Source: Isoperla grammatica
Taxonomy: Eukaryota > Arthropoda > Insecta > Plecoptera > Perlodidae
NCBI GenBank assembly: GCA_945910005.1
Contig: OX246739.1
Span: forward strand, 41,919,509 to 41,983,508
DNA: 64,000 bases
Direction of reading: 5' to 3'
This document shows, piece by piece, positions 1 to 10,789 of this stretch (position 1 is the stretch's first letter; the number at the start of each line of letters is the position of its first letter). A program made the translations under genes and the position numbers. Below the pieces are notes generated by a model, which did no database searches, was not told where the DNA came from, and saw only the letters and a program-made list of their open reading frames with translations.

Positions 1-2364
1 AAGTTGTGCAATACTAGGGCCTCATCCGAAAGTGTGTTGAATGTCTGCAGAGGGATTGGCTGCACTATGTTTTAATAATACAGTTTATAAATTGTATATA
101 AATAAATTGTACATACTTATGTATTTAAAACACCAAAGTAAATATTTGTAAATTGGCCTAAGTAGTAATGCCCATTGTCCATCAAATGTTAAACATGACT
201 TTTAAGTGAGATTTTATAATGTCAATGCAAGCAAGTCTTTCTATCCAAGCTTGATTACTTCCTTTTTAGCTATTATGCACAAAATACTTTCAAATTATTA
301 AAAACATGTGGTATAGTCATATATTAATTTGAATTTCAGTTACATTGTAGGCCTATAATTAATTGATCATGTGCAACATATATTTTCCTAGGTCATAGTT
401 TGAATTTGGCACAAACTTGCACTTTATTAAAAGTTGCCATCCTCTTTCATGTTGATTGACTTTTAAGTTTTATTAGATATATATTTTGTATTTAGTAATA
501 CTGTACCACTTTAGTAGTATCATTAATGCTAATTACTTCAAGTTCACCATTACGAAGCAGCGTAATGTGGACCCAAATGTAATTTTTGAAAATATTTCTT
601 CTTTGTACAGTATCACTGAATATGCTAGGCAAAATTATGGTTTTGAGATAGATGAGACCATGCATCTAGTTTTGAATCAAGTTGATTTATTTTTGCTTGA
701 TTTTTTCTGCTTTGCTTCGATGTCAAACACAGTATTAAACGGGCAGTGGGTTTAATGTAGGTACCTACGAATTCTAGAAAGAACTAAACCTAAACCAAAG
801 ATTACTGACGAGGGGAAGATATCTCTTCGCAGTGTTAAAATATCTGCTAGGAGTTTTGTCCAGCATTTCAAAGTGTTACAATTTATGAAATCTCACTGCA
901 AGAAGTTTTAGCTCTCTACATCCAGTTACCCTCTGGTGGATTTGAGTTTGGTTCTGGGATCGCATGGAATGTGCCTGGCAAACTCCCTAGTCCCTCCCCC
1001 GACAAGAAAGCAGTCGCCGAGTCGAATGACCTTGCTATTCATCTCCCTCACACTCGTCTCATCCGTTCCTGTCTGTCTCTCGCCAACACTATGGCAACAC
1101 TGTTCATCCTACAACACAGCAGACTGAGAAGACACATTGGACTCTAGGTCGCGCCTCCCGTTGGGCCACTTGTGCGCTACGCTACCCAGCTGATGGGTGC
1201 ACGGTTGTCATTTACACTTCTTCTTTGAATAAAATATTTATTTCTATGTTTATTTCGTTGTATTTGTTTATTTTATTTTATTTATTTATTTACTTGAACT
1301 TTATTGATGACGGAACCATGGCACTACAGTACAAATAAAGTACAAATACGCTACGCTAAAGTACGTACAAATAAATATACTACACGTATAAATTAAAAGC
1401 ATATTCTAATGTTTATTATTATTATTATTGTTATTCTACTATTTGAATGTCAAATAATAATATGAAATACATATTATAAATAATAAAATGAGAAATTAAA
1501 TAAAAATTAATGAGAGGCAAATATATCATTTTGGAGAGATTTAGATAGCTGTTTGGGTCAACAATGCACTTGCAGAACTCCATAGCAAAGCGTGCAGGAA
1601 TTTCTTATAGGTAAGTACATTTACACTCATCAGTTTATCAAAATGTGGACACACAAAAACATTACTGCAAATGTATGTAGTTTGCTGCATTCTATGGGTA
1701 ATTATTTAAAGAGATCCATACAGCTTTTGAAATATGAAAAGTATCATGATTGCACTTGGATCTTAACTTAAGGGTACTTTATATAGTAATATTGAAAAAA
1801 AATGTTTCTCGAGTTTTGACTAACAAGATAAAATAATTAAAGATACTAGCCTTTGTGTATGTCAGGAAGCCCCTTTCATTAACACGTATATCGTCTAGAT
1901 TAGACAATTTATAAAAATTATGTAAAGCCCTTGTATTATTATTCACCAATCTAGCCATTTCAAACCCCACGAGCTGCCACTGAACAGTAGTAGTCAACAA
2001 GAAGACCCACTTGTCTTGTCTGCGAAGGACAACTCTTAAGACATTAGAACCGCCTAGTGTCATGTTACAGACGTCCGAGAACCTGTGTTGTGAATACGGA
2101 TAATGCCATTCTTGCAGACATGTCTTGTTGGAAATAAAATTTCGATTATTATTGGTTAGTTGTATAGATAGATTTTCAAAGTACTGACAAAAATTTAAAA
2201 AAATGTCCCAATTTACGGGTGTACCGACCGTTTAGTATTCGCATTCCCTCCCGCTCTCATTCCGAAACTCGATCCAGTCGCTCGGCCGCAGCGTCTGAGT
2301 GAAGCGTATGATTATGCAGCTCTAACATTACGGAACGGGTGTAGCGTTTGAAACATGGCTGACA
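1..2364. other. Anonymous A/T-rich sequence, no gene recognised
   Basis: I see no supported gene here. A short imperfect TTTA array lies at about 1262-1300. An AATAAA-type signal near 1229 follows a GC-richer stretch (about 930-1200) that could be the 3' end of an old transposon or transcript, but no family is recognisable. An 89-residue open frame at 486-755 has no recognisable domain. Confidence 0.5.
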
Positions 2365-2893
2365 ATGGTTGCGTTCCGTTACATGCTGGGACTGCTGGGA
2401 CCCAGTGAGCGCCGGCGTGAGCCAGCGCGAGCCAGTAGGCTTAAGAAACGGAACGAGCATCCACCTGCAGAGCACTGAGCACAGTATGGAAGACGGCGCG
2501 AAAATAGTTGTAAGCTATAACTGTCAGCCTAGGCCTACACTAATTGCACCCTGCCAAGAGAAATATACGTCCAATAGCATATACAAAACATTCTTACCTT
2601 TCTCCAGACGCTCCTTTTCATTGTCGTTCACTACTAATTTCACTACTTCGTTTTTTTCTGGACAAACCAGCGATATTTCGTGCCACTGGTATGTTATAGT
2701 TTGGTGCGACGCCATGACAGTTCCAAGTTTTACTGGGGCTACTGCGTGAAAAAGGGCCAGTACTTCCAGTGCACTGGAGATGCTGGGATAGCAAGTAAGG
2801 GAACGCTCAGTAGTCGCTGGCAGCATGTTTCGGAATGCATCCAGTAAGCTGGCGCACTGGATCAGTACATCCAGCATGTAACGGAACGCAACC
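2365..2893. mobile_element. Possible terminal-inverted-repeat DNA element
   Basis: A 23-24 bp sequence beginning GGTTGCGTTCCGTTACATGC at 2365 recurs as its reverse complement ending near 2893, so the two copies face each other across about 530 bp. Variants of the core (TTACGGAACG, TTTCGGAATG) also occur outside this pair, near 2332, 2265, 3275 and 3311, so the true element may be larger (about 2257-3320). No target duplication or recognisable transposase was found. It could equally be a cluster of a simple repeated motif. Confidence 0.35.
2598..2715 (-). CDS. Candidate first coding exon, unrecognised protein
   Basis: On the minus strand an ATG at 2715, in a good context with G after the ATG, opens 39 codons of balanced composition (starts MASHQTITYQWHEISLVCPE, then Lys/Glu/Val-rich). 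The frame runs into a strong splice-donor sequence, AAAG then GTAAGAA, so the exon would end at 2598. The open frame continues past the donor to 2524 and reaches back to 3036. No domain is recognised and no partner exon was identified. Its place between the inverted repeats suggests it may belong to that element. It may also be chance. Confidence 0.25.
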
Positions 2894-3956
2894 CGTGTAG
2901 TTATCAGATAGGCCATAGTGATTGGCGATTTATGCTTTTGTTGACTATTATAACGCCGACGACGAACAGCGAACGATGATGTGCAGAGAATAGATAATTT
3001 TGTAGAGAATGTGGTCCCGTTGTATTCCGCGACCAAATACCTGTTTCCAATCTTCGTATCTCGTAGAAAGGAAGTCTTACGTCGTAGGCGAAATTTGTGT
3101 CGCCGTCCACCAAAGTTATCCGTTGCAAATACGACATCTTATGTTTTGGCGCGGTTTTCTGACAGCTGCTGCTGATTTTTAATTTCAGCCATTTTGAATA
3201 CCCACAAAACGCTCCTAGTGCCGGGCCAAAAACCTCCAGCGTTCGCAGCGCGCTGAGAACGCTCCAGTAGCGAGTTTCGGAATACAAGGCGGGGCGTTTG
3301 GAGCTAGTTACGGAATTTTTTAATGTGCTGGCGTTGGACCCAGATATTGATGTATTTTTTGAAGTACTAATGTGGTTAGTATAATACAGAAAATCTCATT
3401 ATAAATGTGTTAGCATCGTAGTACAGCATTCTTGTGTATAACTCCGTTTACCAATTTTGATTTGAGTACATAGTTTGTGAGATGAACTTGAAGTAGTAAG
3501 CTGTTGCAAATGTTAAAAAATAGCTGTAGATCAGATACGGCGCGAGAGTAGTTTGTATGACTGGAGCGCTCTGCGGTTTTTGTGCAACCGTTTCAACGTT
3601 TACCTTGGTTTTTGGGATTTTGGGTTTGAGGCTGACGGCAGCGCAGAGTAGTGAGAAAACTTGTCACTCCCTCTCTCAACACCCGAGACCTAGATGAAGA
3701 CCACAACCCCCAAATCGAATATTTATAACTCGAGTGGTGTAAAAAAGCGTACCAGGAACTGGCCCAAGAGCTGCAGAGGAAATCATATTGCCAATACAAA
3801 CTACTTATCCACACTGTTGTATTTCCAGTCTTCTAACTTCTAAATCAGTCGTGTTGAAGGAGGCAAACATTTTTCTAGAAGTGTATAGCGGTATAGCTAG
3901 AACAGCTTTCTGTCTGATTCCCTCGGGGAAATAAATTTGTATGAGGTGTTCCACCG

Positions 3957-4232
3957 TCAGAGATGGATATGGTTCAGTGCGTAGCACACGAGGCTATAAT
4001 TCGGTAGGTCACCGGTTCGAACCCCACTAACGGCAATGCTGACTGAAGGTTTTCCGAGGTTTTCCTCAAACAGTAGACGAATGTTGGGTTTGAGTCATAC
4101 TACAGCCCTCGGACATTCCTTCCCAAATCCTAACTATTCAAAATACCACATTAGTAGCCTGAAGAGGAACATGAATAAATGTCCTGTCCGTAGGCAGGTT
4201 TCACAAGAAAAAACTTACAATTCAAATAAATT
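3957..4232 (+). mobile_element. tRNA-derived SINE copy A
   Basis: The left end resembles a tRNA: an A-box-like TGGTTCAGTGCG near 3970 and a clear B box GGTTCGAACCC at 4014-4024. A unique body begins TGACTGAAGGTTTTCC and contains a repeated GGTTTTCC motif. The same head and body occur on the minus strand at 22318-22597, and partial copies lie at 58695-58828 and 60195-60258. That four-fold recurrence identifies an RNA polymerase III SINE family. Both ends are approximate. The family name is not assigned. Confidence 0.7.
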
Positions 4233-4265
4233 TATGAAGAACTTCAAGTAAAAGTTTCTATTTTC

Positions 4266-4760
4266 AAGCGAGCGAAGCGAGCGTCTCCATTTGACCTTTA
4301 TGGCACTTCGTTCTTTTTTTTATTTATTTATTTTTTTTTTTTTTATGGCTGTCGATAGCGGTCGAACGGAAAGTCCGATCAACTTGAAATTTAGACCATT
4401 TACAAGTCTCGATGTGAATTAAAGGTGTATAGTTTTGAGGCAAAATCGTTCGAAAAGTTACAAAGTTACACCATAGTTACTGCAAAATATTTTTCTGAAA
4501 CAAAATTGCGGCAAAATGTGAGATAGCCAGATTTTTCTACAGATTTTTCCGGTCACGAATATGTTTATTTTATGGCGATCTGATAAATATTGGCAAAGTT
4601 ACACAAAAGTCACTAGAAAATATTTTTCTGAAACACTGCAACAGCAAAATGTGAGGTGGCTATCTTATAGTAAATTTTTGCCTGGTCACGAATAACTAAC
4701 GTAAACGCGATCTGATACGTATTTGAGGCAGAAATTACACTTCAAATGCTGTCAATAACT
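4266..4760 (+). repeat. Dispersed repeat with GCGAGCGAAGCG end, copy 1
   Basis: The left boundary AAGCGAGCGAAGCGAGCGTC is followed by CTCCATT, a T-rich stretch and ATAGCGGTCGAACGGA. The same order occurs at 37113-37217 (plus) and, inverted, at 7383-7583. After the shared block, copies 1 and 2 stay similar through a CCGATCAA segment and a CTCGATGTG segment. A related sequence, GACGCGCTCGCTTA, appears inverted at about 4922-4935 and may be the other terminus, giving an element of about 670 bp. No coding capacity is visible. A non-autonomous DNA transposon is plausible but unproven. Confidence 0.45.
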
Positions 4761-5459
4761 GATAGTAACGGTGGCGGACCGCGGCGAAAACTCTAGACAG
4801 AATGACAACGAAAATTCTTAGCAACGCACATTACACTGCATTCAACAATATCGGGAATTATAATATAGCTATGGAAATTGTATTAGCTTTGAGATCTTTT
4901 CGCCAGAACGTTCGTAGATATTGACGCGCTCGCTTATCAACGCGTCAAACAGAGCGTTTTCCTAGGTTTTTCTTACGATACTTGAAACACTGATATGGCT
5001 TGAGTCACTGGCTACTTCGTTAATATATAAAATGTGTTAATTACTTACAACAATATCTTAATTTAAAATACTTTAAATACCGCTTTAAAAAGTGACAAGT
5101 TTCCGTGACTGATATTTTTAAACAGTACAAAGCTTGAAAATAGCTTTCACATTTAACTTCAAAGGTTCACGTTTTTGACACCTAGCTAAGCTTTTTTTAA
5201 TGCTGAGCTTTTCATATGAAATGCTTGCGATTCTGTTTTTAATAGGGACCACGCGTAAATAATTATTAATTTAAGAGAGTTTGTAAAATATAAAAATTCT
5301 TTCTATATTAACATTCTATATTAACATAGTTTTTCAATTTCAAAAGTTAGTTTGTCATTTTCCCTCTCCCGCTCTTTTGTTTAGAAACAGCATTACGTCG
5401 TAACATTGCTTTCTCTCTTAAAACTATCCACATAAGTTGGATATTGCTTTAAATATATT
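4761..5459. other. Anonymous A/T-rich sequence
   Basis: No gene, repeat family or RNA was recognised, apart from the possible right terminus of the preceding repeat near 4935. Confidence 0.5.
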
Positions 5460-5479
5460 ATATTAGAGATACAGAGACA

Positions 5480-5499
5480 GGAGCGAGAGCGCGCACGCA

Positions 5500-5534
<35 letters not shown>

Positions 5535-5551
5535 TAGATAGATAGATAGAT
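5480..5551. repeat. Compound microsatellite (CG/GA/GATA)
   Basis: GAGCGAGAGCGCGCACGCACGC grades into alternating CG, then (GA)n, then (GATA)n. On the minus strand it directly follows a sequence ending AATAAAGACCATTA and so may be that element's 3' tail. Confidence 0.9.
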
Positions 5552-5778
5552 AATGGTCTTTATTGAAGGCGGGATTAAGGCCAGTTGGGCCTTCTCTTAC
5601 ATCCAACCTACTTATACATTAACAAAAATCAACGTCTCATTCATCCATCCCATTCACTCTATTTATTTTCCATTGACATTATTAAGGGAAGCATGGTCAC
5701 ATTACAACTACCAACGAGTACATTCTGCCATAATTGGTATTTAACATAAGTGGTAATTTTTATTAAAATAGTGATTGT

Positions 5779-5780
<2 letters not shown>
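5552..5780 (-). mobile_element. Probable 5'-truncated non-LTR retrotransposon 3' end
   Basis: Read on the minus strand the segment ends with GTAAGAGAAGGCCCAACTGG, then a CCTTAATCCCGCC segment and AATAAAGACCATTA, and runs straight into (TATC)n(TC)n. A GC-containing 3' UTR end, a poly(A)-like hexamer and a simple-repeat tail are typical of insect non-LTR elements. No coding sequence remains. A second (GA)n array abuts the other side (5783-5836), so the fragment is flanked on both sides by GA repeats. The family is unknown, and the left limit is approximate. Confidence 0.35.

Positions 5781-5782
<2 letters not shown>

Positions 5783-5836
<54 letters not shown>
5783..5836. repeat. (GA)n microsatellite
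   Basis: Nearly pure GA dinucleotide array, about 50 bp. The serine/leucine-alternating open frames across it are repeat translations, not genes. Confidence 0.95.
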
Positions 5837-5840
<4 letters not shown>

Positions 5841-7382
5841 ACAGTGAAAACTTACGATAGTGTAAAGTTAATACTGTTAACGATATCATAATATGCGATA
5901 CCAATGATCAATCAATAACTAATTAACTCAGACCTATATATGATGTCATACAAAAACCGAGACTTGTTTGAAAGGGTAAATCGTTCCTGCGTACAGATAG
6001 ATGGTTCGAGCACACACGACACGGTACAACCTTTCCACTGTAAGCTAGCATTCATTGATGATAACATTTTCACAGACTTCAGTTGGTGCGACGCTTGTAT
6101 AGAATGCCAATCAGATATATATACCACCACTTAATCAGTTCAATTCACTGAACACTGAACAGCCAACTCAACATGAATTCTACACCATGTCTTTCAACAT
6201 TTTGTGTCACGAAATGCTTTATTCGACTGGCTTGTCTACTTAAAGCATCTTTCAATTTTCTGCAATTCCATGGGGCTTTTCTTCGGCGTAATAAGTTACT
6301 TTGCTTGAATTCTAGATAAATAGAGAGAATCTACGCAAAAAAGTTGTAAATGGAAAAAGAAAACCTAGTTGGCAATAAGTTGTGAGCAGATTGAATAGAA
6401 AACTGTCTTCATAGAACCTAGAGGGATGGGATGATGTAATTGTTCAGTGAGCTAGACAAGATAGTGGCCGTACAAACCGAACTATGAATACGTCCCGTTT
6501 TATCAAAGCGTGACTCGTTGGTCGGCTGGGTTGTCTGAAAACAACGCAAAAGGTCTCGGATCTCTTTCCGGGTAAAGTATAGTTTTCTAGACATTGTAGA
6601 ATATGTAGAGCATTAAACGAAGTCGAAATCTGCATAGAGAAAATTATCTATCTATAACAGTTCTTGCTGACAGTATTTTGATATTTTAGCAAGATTTCCG
6701 GTGAATTTTGCAGAACATTTTAATCGAAACCGAATAACACATTCTAACTAACAAACAATAAAAAGAGCATAACAAAATGTCATGCTAGCAGATAAAAAGC
6801 AAGCATTCAGGTGAATTTAGCTGAATAAGTGTTCTAAAACAGCAATATAATGGTTCTGCTAATACAAAAATAAAAATATGTAGCATAATAGTTTGCTACA
6901 ACAGCTGAATATCATGGTAGTAGATATTTAACAAACATTCAGCTGATCTAGCAAAACGAATTGCTATTTTTTTTCTTAGGACTTGCAAATCATTCTGCTA
7001 AATGTACCGAACGTTTCGCTGACTCAAATAACGCGGGAAAGTATAAAATAACGTTTTGCTGACCTTGGGGGCGATGCGAGACTTGCACTAGATTTGACTC
7101 GATATGCACAATAGTCAATAATGAAGACTGTGCGCAGAGCACATCAGACAGTAATATAATTTCTACCTCCAATACCTTATCGGACAAATTTACTGTAATA
7201 CGGTATGGCTATCTCACATTTTGCCACCTATCTATATTTGGAAAAAATGTTTCGAGTAATTGGAATATATAACTTTTAACTTCTCTCCCCTGTCTGGGCC
7301 CGAGGTAGAATTGGTCCAGGGTAGCTCTGCCAGTCGTAAGAGGTCAGCGGGTGGCTAACCCGACGTCGTATGATCTAGTGTC
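5837..7382. other. Anonymous sequence, no gene recognised
   Basis: Short open frames occur on both strands between 5912 and 6134, but none has a recognisable domain. Between about 6660 and 7060 the motifs CAGCTGAA, TTCTGCTAA and TAGCA recur irregularly, suggesting decayed short repeats. Confidence 0.5.
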
Positions 7383-7583
7383 GTAGTCGAGTATATCGTA
7401 AACCAACAGATAATGATAATAATTTACCGATTTTTCCATAATACGAATAGCGTTTCAATCCACATCGAGGCTTGTGGATGTACCAAATTTTTAACTTGAT
7501 CGGACTCCGTGTTCGAGCGCTAACGCGAGACATAAAAACAAACAAAACGAGTGCCATAAAAGTAGAATGGAAACGCTAGCTTA
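7383..7583 (-). repeat. Dispersed repeat with GCGAGCGAAGCG end, copy 2
   Basis: The reverse complement reads TTAAGCTAGCGTTTCCATTC, then a TTTTATGGCACT segment, a T-rich stretch, ATGTCTCGCGTTAGCG and CCGATCAA. This parallels the copies at 4266 and 37113. It keeps the downstream CTCGATGTGGATT block shared with copy 1, supporting common descent. Confidence 0.45.
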
Positions 7584-9785
7584 ACTATTTTTCTTTGAGT
7601 AGTTCTACAAACTTTCAGAAAGTAGGTTGTGCGGTTTTAATCTCTTTAATGTGCCGTCTATTTTTATACTATTCACAACCCTTCTTTCTGCTGCAGAAAA
7701 CAATATGGAGACTACCTCACTATCTTCGCCGTTGATAATTTAATAATAATAAAGCAACAATGAAAAATGTACAGCTGAAGTCCCGCAACTGACCTCACAT
7801 CCGGACTACAACAATGAAACAAATGAATTGAACTGATGGACAAACAATCAGCTGTCAAAATAATAAAATTGCAACCATACAAATAAAAACAAGGCCAGTG
7901 TAGCAATAGTAACTGCTCGCCATTTAAAACTTTTAATGATGGACAACAACTAAGTTAAAGTTTTGTGTGTATTTGTTTGTTTTTTGTTTTGTTTTCCAAA
8001 ATCAGAAGAAATTATTTTTTGACAGCTTGGTGTTTGTCCATCGATTCAATTCAATTGTTTCATTGTTGTCTTTTGGTGTTGCTAGTAGGCCTAGCCTATA
8101 GTTTATTTTCTTGCTCCCAGAATGCGTCTAGTACATTTTGAGTGGCCACTTCACCTGCTTCGCCCTCATTTTTCTAGTATTGTCTCTAGCGTTTTTTGAG
8201 TAAAGCATTCTTATTCCAGTACATCTTTCCACACTTTCAATAACGAGAATTAAACAATTTGTTTTACTTTTTCGTAAATATAGGTATGATGTAGGTCTTG
8301 AGGACTTGTTTCTGTTTCCTTTGGTGTTTTGTATACAGTTGGAACGGTTTAAACACGTACTGGGGCATTTTTAATTTAATTTGATTCAACTTAAAACTTC
8401 AAAATTCATTATTTTATGTAACTGTCAGCCATTTTTAGAGTTATAAGATTACGTACAAGAAAACTGGTTGATTATATTGTACAAGGGCGTTACTTATTTA
8501 TATAGAAAGACTGCAATCGTGTAATTCTGTAGGAAGTACAAAATAGCTCCTCTTCTGTATTTCTTGAATGTCAAAGAGCCCCCTTCATTTCTACGAAACA
8601 GGAACATTGAAATGAAATCGGCTATCTATCAATATTGTTAGCGTCAGAATTCTAACAATAAAACGAATTTCTATAATCCGAGTTGACGCTGAGGAATGAA
8701 TAGATAGGAAATTGCGAGCAAAGACTCGATGGTGTCTCGCGAATCAGATGATTGATGCAAATGCGCAGTATCTCGAGTGGATGTGACTAGAGTGCGTGCA
8801 AGTGTGACCTAAGTGAGGCACCTATAGCTAGAGGGCGCCACTCTGTCGAGTAGGATGCAGACGATGAGCATACACCGCTCAATGCTCGTCAGACTGTTTG
8901 AGTTCGATGCACAAAATTCTATCAACTCGAAGCAAATATAGACGCAAGTCAGTTCGTGATCATTTTCCACGAGGCTTGAGGTTTCATTCACGTAACATAA
9001 CGGTAGGTTTTAACAAAATTAAACATGAATTTGGAAAAGCAAATCACATATTTATTTATTATTTTTTATAAAAAAATTATTATAATAAAAAAAAAAATAA
9101 TACAAGCACGTAAAACTGTTCTACGCAAACTCTCCTTTTAAGCACTAGAGATTACACAATAAAATACATACTTCCAGAACAGAACCACAGAAAACTTCTT
9201 AGTAACTATGAGGAAATAAGTTTGAAAGATGGAAGTATTCAGGTAACAGGGTTATTCTGCAATGCCGAATGTCTTGTGTTCGACTCCCAGCGGAGTAGAA
9301 TTTTTTATATTCGTATTTCTCTCACATCCCTTGTTTTATTTTGTATGAGATAAAAGAATCGAGGGCGTCCCAATTCGTGTTTTCTCTCCCGAAGTCGCAT
9401 ACCTTATTTAGAGGTTTTCATCCTTTCACTCGCTTTTATTAGATCCCCGTAGGCCGTAGTTATGTCGACATATGTCTCTTGTGCCTCTCTGCGTGTTACC
9501 CTCTTTTCAGTCGCTTCTTTTGTTTCCTGACTTTTTACTCGACGGGACATTTGTATGCACCTTCGTGTGGATGATTTTCTGTTAGAACACAATTCAAACA
9601 CGTGAATCAGCCAAAATAAATCCACGAGGATGCATGTGTGGTAACTTAAGCTGGATTACAATATTATGTAATAATAACAATTACGCATTACGCGGAGCAG
9701 ACGTTGGGGGACGAGGGTGGCAACCCTGGAACCAGAACCGACGCTACAACGAAGCAGCCAAGACGTTGACAGAAGGAACGTCAGT
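7584..9785. other. Anonymous sequence upstream of the LTR element
   Basis: No supported gene. A B-box-like GTGTTCGACTCCCAGCGGAG at about 9280 resembles tRNA-derived repeat heads but has no clear A box. The last 150 bp (9634-9791) is an open frame that continues in frame beyond the retrotransposon; this is described under findings. Confidence 0.45.
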
Positions 9786-9791
9786 TAGCCT

Positions 9792-9941
9792 TGTGGCGGC
9801 TTGCCAGGCGGTGGGTCCGCAACAATCGAGGAAGAACAAATAAAATGTTTTGCTAATCAGTTTGTAACCAGGGGCTGATATAAAGACACGATAATAAATT
9901 TAGTTAAATTTGGTTCTTTATAATTTATCTTATAAAAACCA
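9792..9941 (+). repeat. 5' LTR of the Ty3/gypsy element
   Basis: 150 bp, starting TGTGGCGGCTTGCC and ending TATAAAAACCA, with the usual TG...CA ends. It matches 14124-14273 base for base as read. It is very short for a gypsy-type LTR. An AATAAA hexamer sits about 50 bp in, and a TATAAAAAC sequence lies at the very end. Confidence 0.95.
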
Positions 9942-9944
9942 TAT

Positions 9945-9962
9945 TGGTGACCCCGACGTGAT
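9945..9962 (+). other. Primer binding site, complementary to tRNA-Trp
   Basis: TGGTGACCCCGACGTGAT begins three bases after the 5' LTR. It is the reverse complement of the 3' end of animal tRNA-Trp (ending ATCACGTCGGGGTCA) plus CCA, an 18-base match. The tRNA sequence is from general knowledge and was not searched. Confidence 0.8.
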
Positions 9963-10012
9963 CTGATTTGAATAAGACTAATACCTTCTGATCTGTCGAT
10001 AATCAATTTTAA

Positions 10013-10789
10013 ATGGAAGCACCTACAAACGACACAAGAGTGGACCGAGTGAGTTTGAGGCTGCCGCCGTTCTGGCCAGAGAAACCGGCGCTGTGGTTCG
10101 CCCAATTGGAAGCACAATTCGCGCTAAGTGGCATCACTCAGGACACTACCCAGTTTTACCATGTGCTAGCCCAATTGGACAGCAAATATGCGGCAGAAGT
10201 GGAGGACATAATAATCAATCCACCCGCGACAAGCAAGTACAGCACCTTAAAGTCGGAGCTGATCTCGCGGCTATCGGCTACACAGAGCTCACGCATGCGC
10301 CAATTGCTAGAACGGGAGGAGCTCGGTGACCGTACACCATCACAGTTTTTAAGACATTTACGGGCATTTAGCGAAACGGCACTTCCAGACGAGCTACTAC
10401 GGACATTGTGGCTCGGCCGCCTTCCATTAAGAATGCAGGACATATTAGCCGCATCGCCGACAACTGAGCTGGGAGCCCTTGCGAAGTTAGCTGATAAGAT
10501 TTGTGACAACTCTACTGGACCGCGGGTCGCCGCTGTGGCTACCGAGGCAGATGTTCGAATTCAAGAGTTGTCACAACAGTTGGAGTCCCTGACTACCAGT
10601 GTCGCCGCGCTCAGTGATGATCGATTCCAGGGCCGTCGTCAGCGTTCAAGGTCACGCAACAGGGCCCAATCACCAGCAGGCACGACCACTGACAGAGGAT
10701 TTTGTTGGTACCACGCTACTTTCGGAAACCTCGCTCGCCACTGTATACCTCCATGTAAGTACCAGGAAAACAGTCGGGGCGGTCAGTAA
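10013..10789 (+). CDS. gag: Gag (capsid-nucleocapsid) of Ty3/gypsy element
   Basis: 258 residues. The N-terminal segment (about residues 14-30) has the [20 protein letters not shown] pattern common at the start of insect gypsy Gag capsid domains, followed by a helical capsid-like region to about residue 170. An Arg-rich stretch (about 205-220) precedes a C-terminal Cys/His cluster, [19 protein letters not shown], the degenerate zinc-knuckle form used by this group. Gag would form the particle and package the RNA. Its stop codon overlaps the pol ATG as TAATG at 10787-10791, so pol lies in the -1 frame. Reinitiation or a -1 shift in the short upstream overlap (10759-10787) are the two possible coupling mechanisms. 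Confidence 0.92.
   Translation: MEAPTNDTRVDRVSLRLPPFWPEKPALWFAQLEAQFALSGITQDTTQFYHVLAQLDSKYAAEVEDIIINPPATSKYSTLKSELISRLSATQSSRMRQLLEREELGDRTPSQFLRHLRAFSETALPDELLRTLWLGRLPLRMQDILAASPTTELGALAKLADKICDNSTGPRVAAVATEADVRIQELSQQLESLTTSVAALSDDRFQGRRQRSRSRNRAQSPAGTTTDRGFCWYHATFGNLARHCIPPCKYQENSRGGQ

Noticed and set aside
486..755. 89-residue frame with plausible composition
   Set aside because: Begins with TTG rather than ATG, no domain, no splice context; too little to call a gene.
9270..9300. GTTCGACTCC B-box-like sequence, similar to one near 61737
   Set aside because: B box alone without an A box or shared body; not enough for a tRNA or SINE call.
9404..9625. Charged 73-residue minus-strand frame (Lys/Arg/Glu/Thr-rich)
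   Set aside because: No recognisable domain or gene context; possibly part of an older element but not supportable.
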